From an uncultured Paracoccaceae bacterium (GTDB taxonomy: Bacteria > Pseudomonadota > Alphaproteobacteria > Rhodobacterales > Rhodobacteraceae), in contig CANLPZ010000002.1 of NCBI GenBank assembly GCA_947493145.1, forward strand, positions 62,001-126,000: 64,000 nt of DNA, given 5' to 3'. Made by a program: the position numbers and the translations under genes. A model generated the notes under the pieces. The model saw only the letters and a program-made list of their open reading frames with translations, was not told where the DNA came from and did no database searches. Below, piece after piece: positions 19,131 to 27,886 of the stretch; position 1 is the first letter of the stretch, and the number at the start of each line of letters is the position of its first letter.

Positions 19131-20339
19131 ATGTTTACACCCGAAACAGAAATGGAAGTCGCCGATGTTATTCGGTCAGCGAACAACGGATTGCACGTGC
19201 AAGGCGGCGGAACGCGGCCAATTGGCGTCACGAATGCGCAGGACGTTTTATCCATGCGGGCGCTGTCGGGGATTGAACTTTATGAACCAGGTGCGCTGAC
19301 GTTAGTGGCAAAGGCGGGCACGCCAATAAGTGAGATCAATGCAACGTTGGATGAACAAGGGCAGATGCTTGCCTTTGAACCGATCGATCATCGGGTCATG
19401 CTGGGCACGCGTGGCGATCCCACGATTGGTGGCGCGGTCGCTGGGAATGTGTCGGGCCCACGTCGGATTACAGCCGGTGCATGTCGCGATTTTTTGTTGG
19501 GCGTTCGCTTCGTTGATGGTCGGGGTCGGACTTTGCAAAACGGTGGACGCGTCATGAAAAATGTCACCGGTTACGATTTGGTCAAACTCATGGCTGGCAG
19601 TTACGGAACACTCGGTGCGATCACTGAAGTCTCGCTCAAGGTGCTGCCAAAACCCGAAACAGAAGCCACGGTCTTTCTAACAGATGTCGAACCAGATCAG
19701 GCTGTTCGTGTCATGTCCAAAGCGATGAATACGCCATTTGACATATCAGGTGCGTTCTATGGGCCGTTTGATCGCAAAGAGACGACGAAACTTTGCTTGC
19801 GGATCGAAGGGCGCGCAATTTCGGTAAAATACCGCATGGACGAACTGATGAAATTGTTAAGTGCCGACGGAACCCCGCAGGTCGAGGCAGATCGTGACGC
19901 ATCCCAAGCCATTTGGGCAGATATACGCGACATGAAAATGGTTTCAGATGCCCCATTTGTGGCGCGTTCGTCCATTCGGCCAAGCCAAGCAACGGAGTTT
20001 ATCCAAACCCAAACGCGCGTTTGTTTCGCTAGGAATTATTTGGATTGGGCTGGTGGTTTGGTTTGGACTGCAGCAAGCGAAAACGATCTGGCGCAAAATG
20101 TAACCACTGCAAAAGACAACGCCGAAGCGCTTGTGTTGGGTGCGAAACGGTTGATCGACGCAACGCGCGAAGCGATGTCGCAATACGACGGGCATACGAC
20201 GTTGATAAAATCGCCCAAAGATGTGAGGCAAACGGTGCAAACGTTTCATCCCGAAAACGACGTTGTAAGATCACTGGCCCAAAATGTGCGTGCGGAATTC
20301 GATCCGCGTGGAATTTTGAACCCCGGATTAATGGATTGA
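19131..20339 (+). CDS. glcE: glycolate oxidase FAD-binding subunit GlcE
   Basis: 402 residues from the ATG at 19131. FAD-binding features are VQGGGTRPIG near the start and RGDPTIGGAVAGNVSGPRR, then GRVMKNVTGYDLVKLMAGSYGTLG, the GlcE-type PCMH domain. It lacks the large C-terminal oxidase domain of GlcD. It lies between glcD and glcF with spacings of 2 and 1 bases, so the three are surely co-translated. Confidence 0.94.
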   Translation: MFTPETEMEVADVIRSANNGLHVQGGGTRPIGVTNAQDVLSMRALSGIELYEPGALTLVAKAGTPISEINATLDEQGQMLAFEPIDHRVMLGTRGDPTIGGAVAGNVSGPRRITAGACRDFLLGVRFVDGRGRTLQNGGRVMKNVTGYDLVKLMAGSYGTLGAITEVSLKVLPKPETEATVFLTDVEPDQAVRVMSKAMNTPFDISGAFYGPFDRKETTKLCLRIEGRAISVKYRMDELMKLLSADGTPQVEADRDASQAIWADIRDMKMVSDAPFVARSSIRPSQATEFIQTQTRVCFARNYLDWAGGLVWTAASENDLAQNVTTAKDNAEALVLGAKRLIDATREAMSQYDGHTTLIKSPKDVRQTVQTFHPENDVVRSLAQNVRAEFDPRGILNPGLMD

Positions 20340-20340
20340 T

Positions 20341-21663
20341 ATGCGTACTGAATTTACCGCCGAACAGCTCACTGATCCTGCGATCCAACGGTCGAACGAA
20401 ATTCTTCGATCCTGTGTCCATTGCGGGTTTTGTACCGCGACCTGTCCAACCTATCAGGTTTTGGGTGATGAATTGGACAGCCCGCGCGGCCGCATTTACC
20501 TGATAAAAGACATGCTGGAAAATAACCGCGTGCCAGATGAAAAGACAGTCAAACATGTGGACCGGTGTCTGTCGTGTTTGGCCTGTATGAGCACCTGCCC
20601 ATCGGGGGTTCATTATATGCATCTGGTAGATCACGCACGCGCATATATTGAAAGCAATTACAAGCGTCCGTTTATGGATCGTGTACTGAGGTCTGTTTTG
20701 GCCATGATCCTGCCATATCCGACACGGTTTCGTTTGGCCTTGCTTGCCGCAAAAATAGGTCGACCGTTTTCTTTTTTGATGCCGGACGCGCGGCTAAAAG
20801 CAATGTTGGCAATGGCGCCTAAAACCATTCCGCCTGTTTCACGCAATGATGATGCGCAAGTGTTCCGTGCAAAAGGTGAACGCAAAATGCGCGTGGTGTT
20901 GATGACGGGATGCGCACAACGGGCGCTAAATACCGACATCAACGACGCGACCATACGATTGCTCACGCGTTTTGGCTGCGAGGTCGTGATCGCCGATGGG
21001 CAGGGGTGCTGCGGGGCGTTGACCCATCACATGGGAAAATCTGACCAAAGCCACGCGTCGGCCGCAAAAAACATTGGGGCATGGATGGCTGAACATCGTG
21101 GTGACGGGCTGGACGCAGTTGTTATCAATACGTCTGGCTGCGGGACAACGGTTAAAGATTATGGTCACATGTTTCGCAACGATGTCTTAGCGAAGGATGC
21201 AGCAACGGTGTCCGATCTTGCGATGGATGTGTCTGAAATTTTGATGAAGCTTGATTTGCCAGAAGGTACGGATCAAAATTTGCGCGTCGCGTATCACGCC
21301 GCGTGTTCATTGCAACACGGGCAACAGATAAAAACCCATCCGAAGACATTGTTGAACCGCGCTGGGTTTACAGTTTTGGAACCCGCCGATCCGCATTTGT
21401 GCTGTGGTTCGGCAGGGACCTACAATTTGATGCAGCCAGAGATTTCAGCCCAGTTAAAAACCCGCAAAGTGCGCACGTTAGAAGCAAAAAATCCCGACAT
21501 CATCGCCGCGGGGAACATCGGATGTATGATGCAGATCGGATCAGGGACTGACGTGCCGATTGTGCATACGGTCGAATTGTTGGATTGGGCAACTGGCGGC
21601 CCAAAGCCACCGGCGTTGTCTGGGAAAACCGAACATGATGCTGCCGTTCCAATCTTGCGTTAA
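20341..21663 (+). CDS. glcF: glycolate oxidase iron-sulfur subunit GlcF
   Basis: 440 residues. Two 4Fe-4S motifs occupy the N-terminus: CVHCGFCTATCPTYQ and CLSCLACMSTCPSGV. Two CCG domains follow (GQGCCGALTHHMG and HLCCGSAGTYNLMQP), as in GlcF and heterodisulfide-reductase-like subunits. It carries electrons from the flavin subunits to the quinone pool at the membrane. Last gene of glcDEF; a serine protease gene follows 62 bases later. Confidence 0.95.
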   Translation: MRTEFTAEQLTDPAIQRSNEILRSCVHCGFCTATCPTYQVLGDELDSPRGRIYLIKDMLENNRVPDEKTVKHVDRCLSCLACMSTCPSGVHYMHLVDHARAYIESNYKRPFMDRVLRSVLAMILPYPTRFRLALLAAKIGRPFSFLMPDARLKAMLAMAPKTIPPVSRNDDAQVFRAKGERKMRVVLMTGCAQRALNTDINDATIRLLTRFGCEVVIADGQGCCGALTHHMGKSDQSHASAAKNIGAWMAEHRGDGLDAVVINTSGCGTTVKDYGHMFRNDVLAKDAATVSDLAMDVSEILMKLDLPEGTDQNLRVAYHAACSLQHGQQIKTHPKTLLNRAGFTVLEPADPHLCCGSAGTYNLMQPEISAQLKTRKVRTLEAKNPDIIAAGNIGCMMQIGSGTDVPIVHTVELLDWATGGPKPPALSGKTEHDAAVPILR

Positions 21664-21725
21664 CCGCCATAATTCTGCTTTAGTTAATGAATAAAAGGGA
21701 TCAACCCTTAACCAACCGAGGCAGT

Positions 21726-22535
21726 ATGCGGATTTTACTTGGTCTTTTCCTTGCCGTGTTGGGCGCGTCGGCGTCAGCACAAGACAGCGGTTTGCAAGAA
21801 CTCGCAACCGGCGATGCAAATCGCGGTTGGGAAGCTGTCGGCCGAATTGAAATAGAAAACACAGGGTTTTGCACCGGTACGTTGATTTCTGAAAGTCTTG
21901 TTCTGACGGCAGCGCATTGTTTGTTTAATAAACACACAGGCGAGAAAGTCGACCAAAGCAGCATCGAATTTCAGGCTGGGTTGCGCAATGGTCGCGCCGA
22001 AACCTATCGTCGCGTTCGACGGGCTGTGATCCATCCGGAATACAAATTTTCGGCCTTAGGCGAAAACCCCGAAGTTCTGAATGATTTGGCGTTACTGGAA
22101 CTGGACCAACCGATCAGAAATTCACGCATTGTACCATTCGCCACTGATACGCGCCCAAAACTTGGGTCGCGTTTGGGCGTTGTATCCTATGCGCATGATC
22201 GCGATGCGGCTCCGTCTTTGCAATCATCGTGCCGTATATTGGGACGACAACGCGGCGTTTTGGTCACGTCATGCGATGTCGATTTTGGATCATCCGGCGC
22301 CCCGATGTTTAGTTTCGAAGGCCGCGAACCGGTCATCGTTTCCGTGGTTTCCGCGAAGGCAGATTTAGACGGCCAAAAAGTGGGGCTTGGGACCAGTTTG
22401 CGTGGTCCCTTGGACAGGTTAAAGGCAGAATTGGAACAGGGTGGTAACCTGTTTCAATCACCCGCGCCAAAAATCCGAACGTTGGGCGGCGGCGGTGCGC
22501 GGGGCGATAGTGGTGCGAAATTCGTAAAACCATAG
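21726..22535 (+). CDS. secreted trypsin-like serine protease
   Basis: 269 residues with a signal peptide (MRILLGLFLAVLGASASA). The chymotrypsin-fold triad is visible: TAAHC with His64, NDLALLEL with Asp120 and GSSGAPMF with Ser190. The oxyanion sequence is GSSGAP instead of GDSGGP. The C-terminus is a low-complexity Gly-rich tail (TLGGGGARGDSGAK). No PDZ domain, so it is not DegP-like. Substrate unknown. Co-transcription with glcF is possible but the spacing suggests its own promoter. Confidence 0.85.
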   Translation: MRILLGLFLAVLGASASAQDSGLQELATGDANRGWEAVGRIEIENTGFCTGTLISESLVLTAAHCLFNKHTGEKVDQSSIEFQAGLRNGRAETYRRVRRAVIHPEYKFSALGENPEVLNDLALLELDQPIRNSRIVPFATDTRPKLGSRLGVVSYAHDRDAAPSLQSSCRILGRQRGVLVTSCDVDFGSSGAPMFSFEGREPVIVSVVSAKADLDGQKVGLGTSLRGPLDRLKAELEQGGNLFQSPAPKIRTLGGGGARGDSGAKFVKP

Positions 22536-22551
22536 TCGGTTCGCGTAAGGG

Positions 22552-22580
22552 CTTGAAACCCCAATTCCTTGTTCCAATAT
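22552..22580 (+). promoter_or_regulatory. sigma-32 (RpoH)-like promoter for the Hsp20 gene
   Basis: CTTG at 22552-22555 is followed, 18 bases later, by CCAATAT at 22574-22580. The alphaproteobacterial heat-shock consensus is CTTG-N17/18-CYTATNT; the -10 matches except for one base. It lies about 100 bases before the Hsp20 start, where heat-shock control is expected. Confidence 0.55.
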
Positions 22581-22680
22581 AGATATTAACCGAACGCCAT
22601 TGATTGGGTTCGGGATATTCAGTCGGGCCCTTATGGGACGGCATCACATTGTTATCGCTTCAAGGAAAAGGATGACCTAT

Positions 22681-23148
22681 ATGCGTACTTTTGATTTCAC
22701 ACCGCTTCACCGTGCTACCGTTGGTTTTGATCAGATCGCTGATCTGATGGACCGTGTTCTGACCAATGATGTCGGCCAGTCAAGCTACCCCCCGTACAAC
22801 ATCGAAAAAACCAGTGACGAGGGATACCGTATCTCTATCGCGGTCGCTGGGTTTTCTGAAAATGAGCTGAGCGTAGAGGTAAAGGAAAACGCGCTGCACG
22901 TGTCCGCGAAACGGGCGGATGAAGAGGCCGACCGTAAATACCTTCATCGTGGAATTGCCACACGTGCGTTTGAACGCCGGTTCACATTAGCAGATCATAT
23001 CCGTGTCACAGGCGCGAGCCACGAAAACGGCATGCTCAACATCGACCTCATCCGCGAAGTGCCAGAGGCGTTAAAACCACGTAAGATTGAAATCGCTAAA
23101 ACACCAGCGTTGGAACAAGACGTGGTAGATGCAAGAGCTGTAAACTAA
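22681..23148 (+). CDS. Hsp20/IbpA-type small heat-shock protein
   Basis: 155 residues from the ATG at 22681, with AAGG ending 9 bases upstream; an in-frame ATG at 22672 is too close to that site. N-terminal MRTFDFTPLHRATVGFDQI is the IbpA-type lead, followed by YPPYNIEKTSDEGYRISIAVAGF (alpha-crystallin strand, quoted as YPPYNIEK and AVAGF) and the FERRFTLADHIRVTGASHENGML block. The I-x-I end (PRKIEIAK) is present. It holds unfolding proteins in an ATP-independent way. A heat-shock-like promoter lies upstream and a strong terminator downstream. Confidence 0.95.
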   Translation: MRTFDFTPLHRATVGFDQIADLMDRVLTNDVGQSSYPPYNIEKTSDEGYRISIAVAGFSENELSVEVKENALHVSAKRADEEADRKYLHRGIATRAFERRFTLADHIRVTGASHENGMLNIDLIREVPEALKPRKIEIAKTPALEQDVVDARAVN

Positions 23149-23176
23149 AATTTAGTTTTAACACGCCACACCAAGG

Positions 23177-23206
23177 CCCCGATCGCAAATGCGGTCGGGG
23201 TTTTTC
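23177..23206 (+). terminator. Rho-independent terminator of the Hsp20 gene
   Basis: CCCCGATCGC pairs with GCGGTCGGGG (one G-U pair) around AAAT, followed directly by TTTTT. It lies 29 bases after the stop. Confidence 0.9.
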
Positions 23207-23223
23207 TTTGCCCAATTGCCCCC

Positions 23224-23261
23224 GCAAAAAAAAGACGCCGCAGGGGGGACCTGCGGCGTCT
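23224..23261 (-). terminator. Rho-independent terminator of the phytase-like gene
   Basis: AGACGCCGCAG and CTGCGGCGTCT form a perfect 11-bp stem with a 7-base loop; on the minus strand it is followed by nine U residues. It sits 20 bases beyond the stop. Confidence 0.93.
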
Positions 23262-23280
23262 GGATGGTGATGAAAAATGC

Positions 23281-25464
23281 TTAGTTAACGGCTTTGGTCA
23301 TCAAATCCACTGGGAAGAACAGTGTTTCACCTGAATGGTCGTCAACGCCATCATTGTCGGTCGAAACAAAGGCCGTTCCGTCTGAAAGAATGGCCAGTCC
23401 TTCAACCTTGTCTTGGACATAGCCGTTGGTTTGCAACAAGTCTGGGATCAGGTCGCGGACTTCTTCTTTGGTGACAACCGGTAGTTCGCCACCCAAAGGA
23501 GCCGGGACCATTTCTGCCGCTGGAATGCGATAGATTTTCTTGGTCACGGCTGCTGTACCAATTTGATTGTCACGTTCGATGACATAGACGTAATCGCCAT
23601 GTGCAACGATTTCTGACAAACCGACCCAACCTTTGGCAGGTTCAGCTTTCTTATACAAAACCGCACCCCATTCTTCGGTCTCAATGTTGTATGACACCAA
23701 TTTCACATGGTTCTTTGGATCGTCTTTCCATTCGCGTTGAACGACCATCCATAGGGTGTCGCCAACCTTGGTGATCCCTTCGAAACCAAAGCGTTTTTCG
23801 ACAGCCATCAGTTCTGCTGGCAAACCGATTTCTTTTTTGATCTCGCCTTTGGCGTTCACGTTATAAAGCGCATGCGGAATGACACGATCAGTGCGACCCT
23901 CAGATGCGATCCAGTACCCACCTTTGCCGTCCAGTGTGATACCTTCCATGTCCAGCTTTTGTGCTGGGAAACCAGCACGGGTGACGCGGGTAACATCGAC
24001 AATGCGGGCGGGCGTTTGCGCAGGGTCAATTGTGAAAATCGAAGGCTGTTGCCCGTAAAAGCTGTCGTTTACGGCATAAATCATCCCATCGTCATCGGCG
24101 ACCATGCCAGAGATCGCGCCCCAGCCAACAGGTGAACCGTTGTCTTGTTTCAAGCCAGCGGATGTCAGCATTGGATATTGTGCTGCGCCGTCTTGAAGTT
24201 CGAACACCATGACATGGGCGCGAACGCCGCCGTCCTCGATGAAATCAACTTCGTTGGCTGAGATGAACAGATTGCGTTCAGGGATTGCCACGAAACCCTC
24301 TGGCCCGACACCCGATGGAAGCAACTGTTTCAGAACAGGTGCGGCAGGGTTTGACGCATCGTAAACACCCACGATGGACGAACGTTCTGCGCCGACAAAA
24401 ATCATTGGCGTTTCGCCATATGTCGCGGTCTCGATGGATTCTGGTTCAACGCCTTTGTTGCCAGAACGTTTTTCAGGATAATGACCTGCTTCGACTACGG
24501 CATATTCAAATGAAAGACCTGCTTCGAATACTTCCGATCCGTTTTTGTTGAAAATTGTCCAACCGCGTGATCCGCCGTCCATGTCGCCTTCGTTCGCGAT
24601 AACAAAGTGATCATCGTCGAGCCATTTAACGGCGTCCGGTTCACGTACGCGATCCAATTGTGTCCCATCAAATGTCAGGGCGCGCTCTTCGTCCAGATCG
24701 ACGTTTTGCAGGTCAACAAACCCAGCAGAGAAATGGTTTAAGATCGTTCCATCGGCCGCAACAACAGCCAAGTGGTTGTTTTCTTGCAGCGTGACAACAA
24801 TTTCGCCAAGACCGTTTACATCAACGAATTCTGGTTCTGGATCTTCTGGGCTGACAGTCGCAAGGCCCGTCATCGCAACCGTTTTCAACGTGGAACAATC
24901 CGTTTTCATGCCACCTGCCGCAACAGCCACAAGGTTACCTGCTGGCATTTGTCCTGTGCGCCCGTCGCCTAAGTCTTCGTCGCGTTCATTTTCGATTGCA
25001 ACTGCAATAAACGACCCGTCTTTGGCCGCGGCAATGCTGTCTGGCTGTCCGCCAAGGTCACATTCGGCAACTTGCTCTTTTGACGCAAGGTCGATCACCG
25101 CCAGATGGCCAGATGGCGCAGTGTAACTTTCCGATGTGTTCACACCCACATAGGCATAGTCACCGACGATGGCGACCGACGTTGGTTCGCCGTTCAATGA
25201 AACGTTGCCCATTGGCGCTGGGTTTTGTGGGTCTGTGATATCAATCATACCGATCGTGCCCAGTGGGCTGTCGGTGTAGACCAAAGTCATGCCATCATCG
25301 GTTGCAGCGATGATTTCAGCAGATGTTTCGCGGTTTTGGTCTTCGCCCGCGGCCATGTTGTCCACTGTTGCGAACGACGCAATACGGTTGAAATTCATTT
25401 CAGCTGCGGCGGAACCCGCAACCAGCGCAATCATCGATGCGCATGTCATAAGACGCGTGGTCAT
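23281..25464 (-). CDS. secreted esterase-like phytase-family protein
   Basis: 727 residues with a signal peptide (MTTRLMTCASMIALVAGSAAA, cleaved before E). Residues ~25-420 form an LVIVD-like beta-propeller (GTIGMIDITDPQNPAP, GHLAVIDLASKEQ, EPDAVKWLDDDHFVIANEGDMDG). Residues ~440-727 match the esterase-like activity of phytase domain (PF13449): GMVADDDGMIYAVNDSFYG, LDMEGITLDGKGGYWIASEG, KVEGLAILSDGTAFVSTDND. Likely a periplasmic or extracellular phosphoesterase-type protein; activity on phytate is not shown by the sequence. Its start codon follows a long hairpin that holds the ribosome-binding site (see 25467-25500). It stands alone between terminators. Confidence 0.85.
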   Translation of the reverse strand: MTTRLMTCASMIALVAGSAAAEMNFNRIASFATVDNMAAGEDQNRETSAEIIAATDDGMTLVYTDSPLGTIGMIDITDPQNPAPMGNVSLNGEPTSVAIVGDYAYVGVNTSESYTAPSGHLAVIDLASKEQVAECDLGGQPDSIAAAKDGSFIAVAIENERDEDLGDGRTGQMPAGNLVAVAAGGMKTDCSTLKTVAMTGLATVSPEDPEPEFVDVNGLGEIVVTLQENNHLAVVAADGTILNHFSAGFVDLQNVDLDEERALTFDGTQLDRVREPDAVKWLDDDHFVIANEGDMDGGSRGWTIFNKNGSEVFEAGLSFEYAVVEAGHYPEKRSGNKGVEPESIETATYGETPMIFVGAERSSIVGVYDASNPAAPVLKQLLPSGVGPEGFVAIPERNLFISANEVDFIEDGGVRAHVMVFELQDGAAQYPMLTSAGLKQDNGSPVGWGAISGMVADDDGMIYAVNDSFYGQQPSIFTIDPAQTPARIVDVTRVTRAGFPAQKLDMEGITLDGKGGYWIASEGRTDRVIPHALYNVNAKGEIKKEIGLPAELMAVEKRFGFEGITKVGDTLWMVVQREWKDDPKNHVKLVSYNIETEEWGAVLYKKAEPAKGWVGLSEIVAHGDYVYVIERDNQIGTAAVTKKIYRIPAAEMVPAPLGGELPVVTKEEVRDLIPDLLQTNGYVQDKVEGLAILSDGTAFVSTDNDGVDDHSGETLFFPVDLMTKAVN

Positions 25465-25466
25465 AT

Positions 25467-25500
25467 CACTTCCCCTTGGTTTTTGATGCCAAGGGAAGTG
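25467..25500 (-). promoter_or_regulatory. leader hairpin holding the Shine-Dalgarno sequence
   Basis: On the minus-strand transcript, CACUUCCCUUGG pairs with CCAAGGGGAAGUG (12 pairs, one bulged G) around a 9-base loop, ending 2 bases before the AUG. The only good Shine-Dalgarno, AAGGGG, lies wholly in the 3' arm, so ribosome access would need the stem to open. Seen directly; the regulatory role is inferred. Confidence 0.6.
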
Positions 25501-25510
25501 GCTGGGCTGT

Positions 25511-25550
25511 GTTAAGCCAGTGTTACAATGATGCGAAGCTTTTGTAACAG
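25511..25550 (-). promoter_or_regulatory. possible Pho-box-like repeats
   Basis: Reading the minus strand, CTGTTAC, TTGTAAC and GCTTAAC begin at 25550, 25528 and 25517, so spacings are 22 and 11 bases, the 11-bp period of PhoB sites. The unit at 25539 (GCTTCGC) fits badly and no -10 box is clear. Confidence 0.25.
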
Positions 25551-25569
25551 GCGCGCATTCATGACAGCA

Positions 25570-27042
25570 TTAGACCGACATGCACATATATTTCATTTCC
25601 AAAAATTCATCCATGCCATGATGCGATCCCTCGCGCCCTAGTCCGGATTGTTTAATCCCGCCAAAGGGGGCGTTTTCGGTTGAAATAATACCCGTATTAA
25701 TTCCAACGATCCCATATTCTAACGCTTCGGCAACGCGGTAAACGCGCGACAGGTCCTTGGCATAGAAATAGGCCGCAAGTCCGAAAATCGTGTCATTCGC
25801 CATTTCGATAACGTCGTCGACGTTGTCGAATTTAAACAATGGTGCCATCGGACCAAAAGTTTCGTCATGCGCAACTTTCATATCTTGGGTCACGTTGGTT
25901 AAAATGGTCGGCTCGAAATATAGTGGGCCAAGATCATGTGGGTTACCGCCCAAGATTGGCGTGGCGCCTTTGCCCATCGCGTCAGCGATGTGGTCTTTGA
26001 CTTTGTCGACGGCTTTGCCCGATATCAAAGGCCCCAAATCACAGCCGTCTAACCCGTCACCAAGATTCAGTGCTTCTACGGCCGTTTTGAATTTTTCAGC
26101 AAAGGCATCATAAACGCCAGATTGAACGTAAATCCGGTTCGCGCAGACACAAGTTTGACCGTTGTTGCGGAATTTACAGGCGATCGCACCGGTTACAGCC
26201 GCGTCCAGATCGGCGTCGTCAAACACAATAAACGGCGCGTTGCCGCCCAATTCCATTGAACATTTCATGACTTGATCGGCGGCTTGAGCCAAAAGGATGC
26301 GACCAACGGCGGTTGAACCCGTAAACGTCAACTTTCTGACGGTTGGGTTTTCACAGAACTCTTTCCCAATTGCGGAGGCATCGGTTGACGGGACGATTTG
26401 CAAAACACCTGCTGGGAGCCCTGCACGATCCGCCAGCACGCCAAGAGCCGTCGCCGAAAGCGGAGTAAGCTCAGACGGGCGGGCAACAAAGGCACATCCC
26501 GCAGCCAAAGCAGGCGCGGCTTTGCGTGTAATCATCGCATTCGGGAAATTCCAAGGTGTGATCGAGGCCGCAACACCAATCGGTTGTTTGATAACCGTGA
26601 TCCGCGCATTTTCCAGATGTCCCGGTATGGTTTCCCCATAGTTGCGTTTGGCCTCTTCGGCGAAAAATTCGATGAATGACGCGCCATAAGCGATCTCCCC
26701 AATGGCTTCGGTCAACGGCTTGCCCATTTCGGCGGTCAAAATCTTGGCAAGATCTTCTTGGTTTTGCATGATCAGCTCAAACCACCGCCGCAGAATATTG
26801 CACCGCTCTTTCGCTGTTTTCGCCGCCCATGATTTTTGAGCGACACGCGCGCCCTCAATCGCTTTGGCAACGTCGGAACGGTCTAAATCAGCCACATCCG
26901 CAATGACATCACCACGCGCAGGGTTGATAACTTCGAATGTTTTTCCAGAAGCGGCCGACGCCCACCCACCATCAATATAGGCTTGCGTCGCAATCAGGCT
27001 TGGGTCCTGAAGAAGTGAACTCAGATCAGTGACGGTTTTCAT
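25570..27042 (-). CDS. gabD: succinate-semialdehyde dehydrogenase-type aldehyde dehydrogenase
   Basis: 490 residues from the ATG at 27042, with GGAGAG 5 bases upstream. ALDH features are complete: ITPWNFPNAMITRK, the FTGSTAVGRILL cofactor loop, MELGGNAPFIVFDDAD with the general-base Glu and NNGQTCVCANRIYVQ with the nucleophile Cys. The sequence pattern follows GabD-type NAD(P)-dependent succinate-semialdehyde dehydrogenases, including IDGGWASAASGKTFEVINPA near the N-terminus. Neither gabT nor another GABA gene is next to it, so the substrate is inferred. No terminator found after it. Confidence 0.88.
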   Translation of the reverse strand: MKTVTDLSSLLQDPSLIATQAYIDGGWASAASGKTFEVINPARGDVIADVADLDRSDVAKAIEGARVAQKSWAAKTAKERCNILRRWFELIMQNQEDLAKILTAEMGKPLTEAIGEIAYGASFIEFFAEEAKRNYGETIPGHLENARITVIKQPIGVAASITPWNFPNAMITRKAAPALAAGCAFVARPSELTPLSATALGVLADRAGLPAGVLQIVPSTDASAIGKEFCENPTVRKLTFTGSTAVGRILLAQAADQVMKCSMELGGNAPFIVFDDADLDAAVTGAIACKFRNNGQTCVCANRIYVQSGVYDAFAEKFKTAVEALNLGDGLDGCDLGPLISGKAVDKVKDHIADAMGKGATPILGGNPHDLGPLYFEPTILTNVTQDMKVAHDETFGPMAPLFKFDNVDDVIEMANDTIFGLAAYFYAKDLSRVYRVAEALEYGIVGINTGIISTENAPFGGIKQSGLGREGSHHGMDEFLEMKYMCMSV

Positions 27043-27102
27043 TATACTCTCCGCATTTTGCTTGCGGAGATGATCATGCAATGCGCGCTGTGTCCAGAAA
27101 AT

Positions 27103-27315
27103 CTATAGTCTTGGAGAGGAAAGACCAAAGAACAAGACATAAAAAACGTAAGTCGCGCCAAAGAAAGAAACGAATGCAAGTCCACGCCAAATTTTTGATT
27201 TAATTCCAGATATATAGAGGCATGACACAAAATAGGCGCAGGCAAGGATGCAAATTTGAGGGCCAAAGAAACGAAACGCTTCGGGGAACGTGGAGTGGAA
27301 AAGCCCGAAGTTCAT
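27103..27315 (-). CDS. orphan small membrane protein
   Basis: About 70 residues with two hydrophobic segments (ICILACAYFVSCLYI and LAFVSFFGATYVFYVLFFGL). The start is uncertain: an ATG at 27315 or a TTG at 27342. No family recognised. The surrounding DNA is AT-rich (23 G+C of 60 in 27121-27180), unlike the neighbouring genes, and it follows another orphan membrane protein on the same strand. Confidence 0.45.
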   Translation of the reverse strand: MNFGLFHSTFPEAFRFFGPQICILACAYFVSCLYISGIKSKIWRGLAFVSFFGATYVFYVLFFGLSSPRL

Positions 27316-27381
27316 TTCATTAATCGCCTGGGCAACAGACAAGTGAAAGACATTTAGAACGAACCCGTTTACAATTGGGAG

Positions 27382-27708
27382 TCAGCCGAATGTTCCCCAT
27401 GGGAACACTAAAAATAAAATTATTGTTCCGATGCAGCGACCGACATTAAAGCCCAAGACCACTTTTAATCTTTTGAAATTGTTCACGAACAAACAGAAAA
27501 CCAGAGCTATACCTAGGCCAAGGACGAAACACAAATACCAAGCAGACTGAGCGGTGGGTTTGTAATAACGTTGTTCCGCTTCGAGGATGGGAAGTCGCCA
27601 GTTTAGCCAAATTAGATACAAAACAATTGTAAGAGCTAGAGCCGTTGAAAAAACCTGTAAAAAGCGCAGCGGTTTATAAATTGTCTTTTCTTTCATGAGG
27701 GCTTTCAT
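27382..27708 (-). CDS. orphan membrane protein
   Basis: About 108 residues from the ATG at 27708. Three hydrophobic segments: FSTALALTIVLYLIWL, AWYLCFVLGLGIALVFCLFV and GTIILFLVFPWG. No motif or family recognised. It lies upstream of the 70-residue membrane protein (67 bases apart) and is divergent from the 27.9-34.7 kb operon. The 172 bases between the divergent starts hold no further gene; I see no convincing promoter pair there. Confidence 0.5.
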   Translation of the reverse strand: MKALMKEKTIYKPLRFLQVFSTALALTIVLYLIWLNWRLPILEAEQRYYKPTAQSAWYLCFVLGLGIALVFCLFVNNFKRLKVVLGFNVGRCIGTIILFLVFPWGTFG

Positions 27709-27886
27709 GATCACTGTCTTTCGGTTTGTGAAAGTACGGAAAACCCTCAGCTATCGTATCGGGTGTTTGCTGGACGTAATACTATTGCGAAAAAGGAACA
27801 GGGTTGCGCATTTTCACCTGCAAATTCTAAAAAAAGCGGCTATCAATCCCCATATATGCATCACAAAGAATTCAACAGGAGAGATT

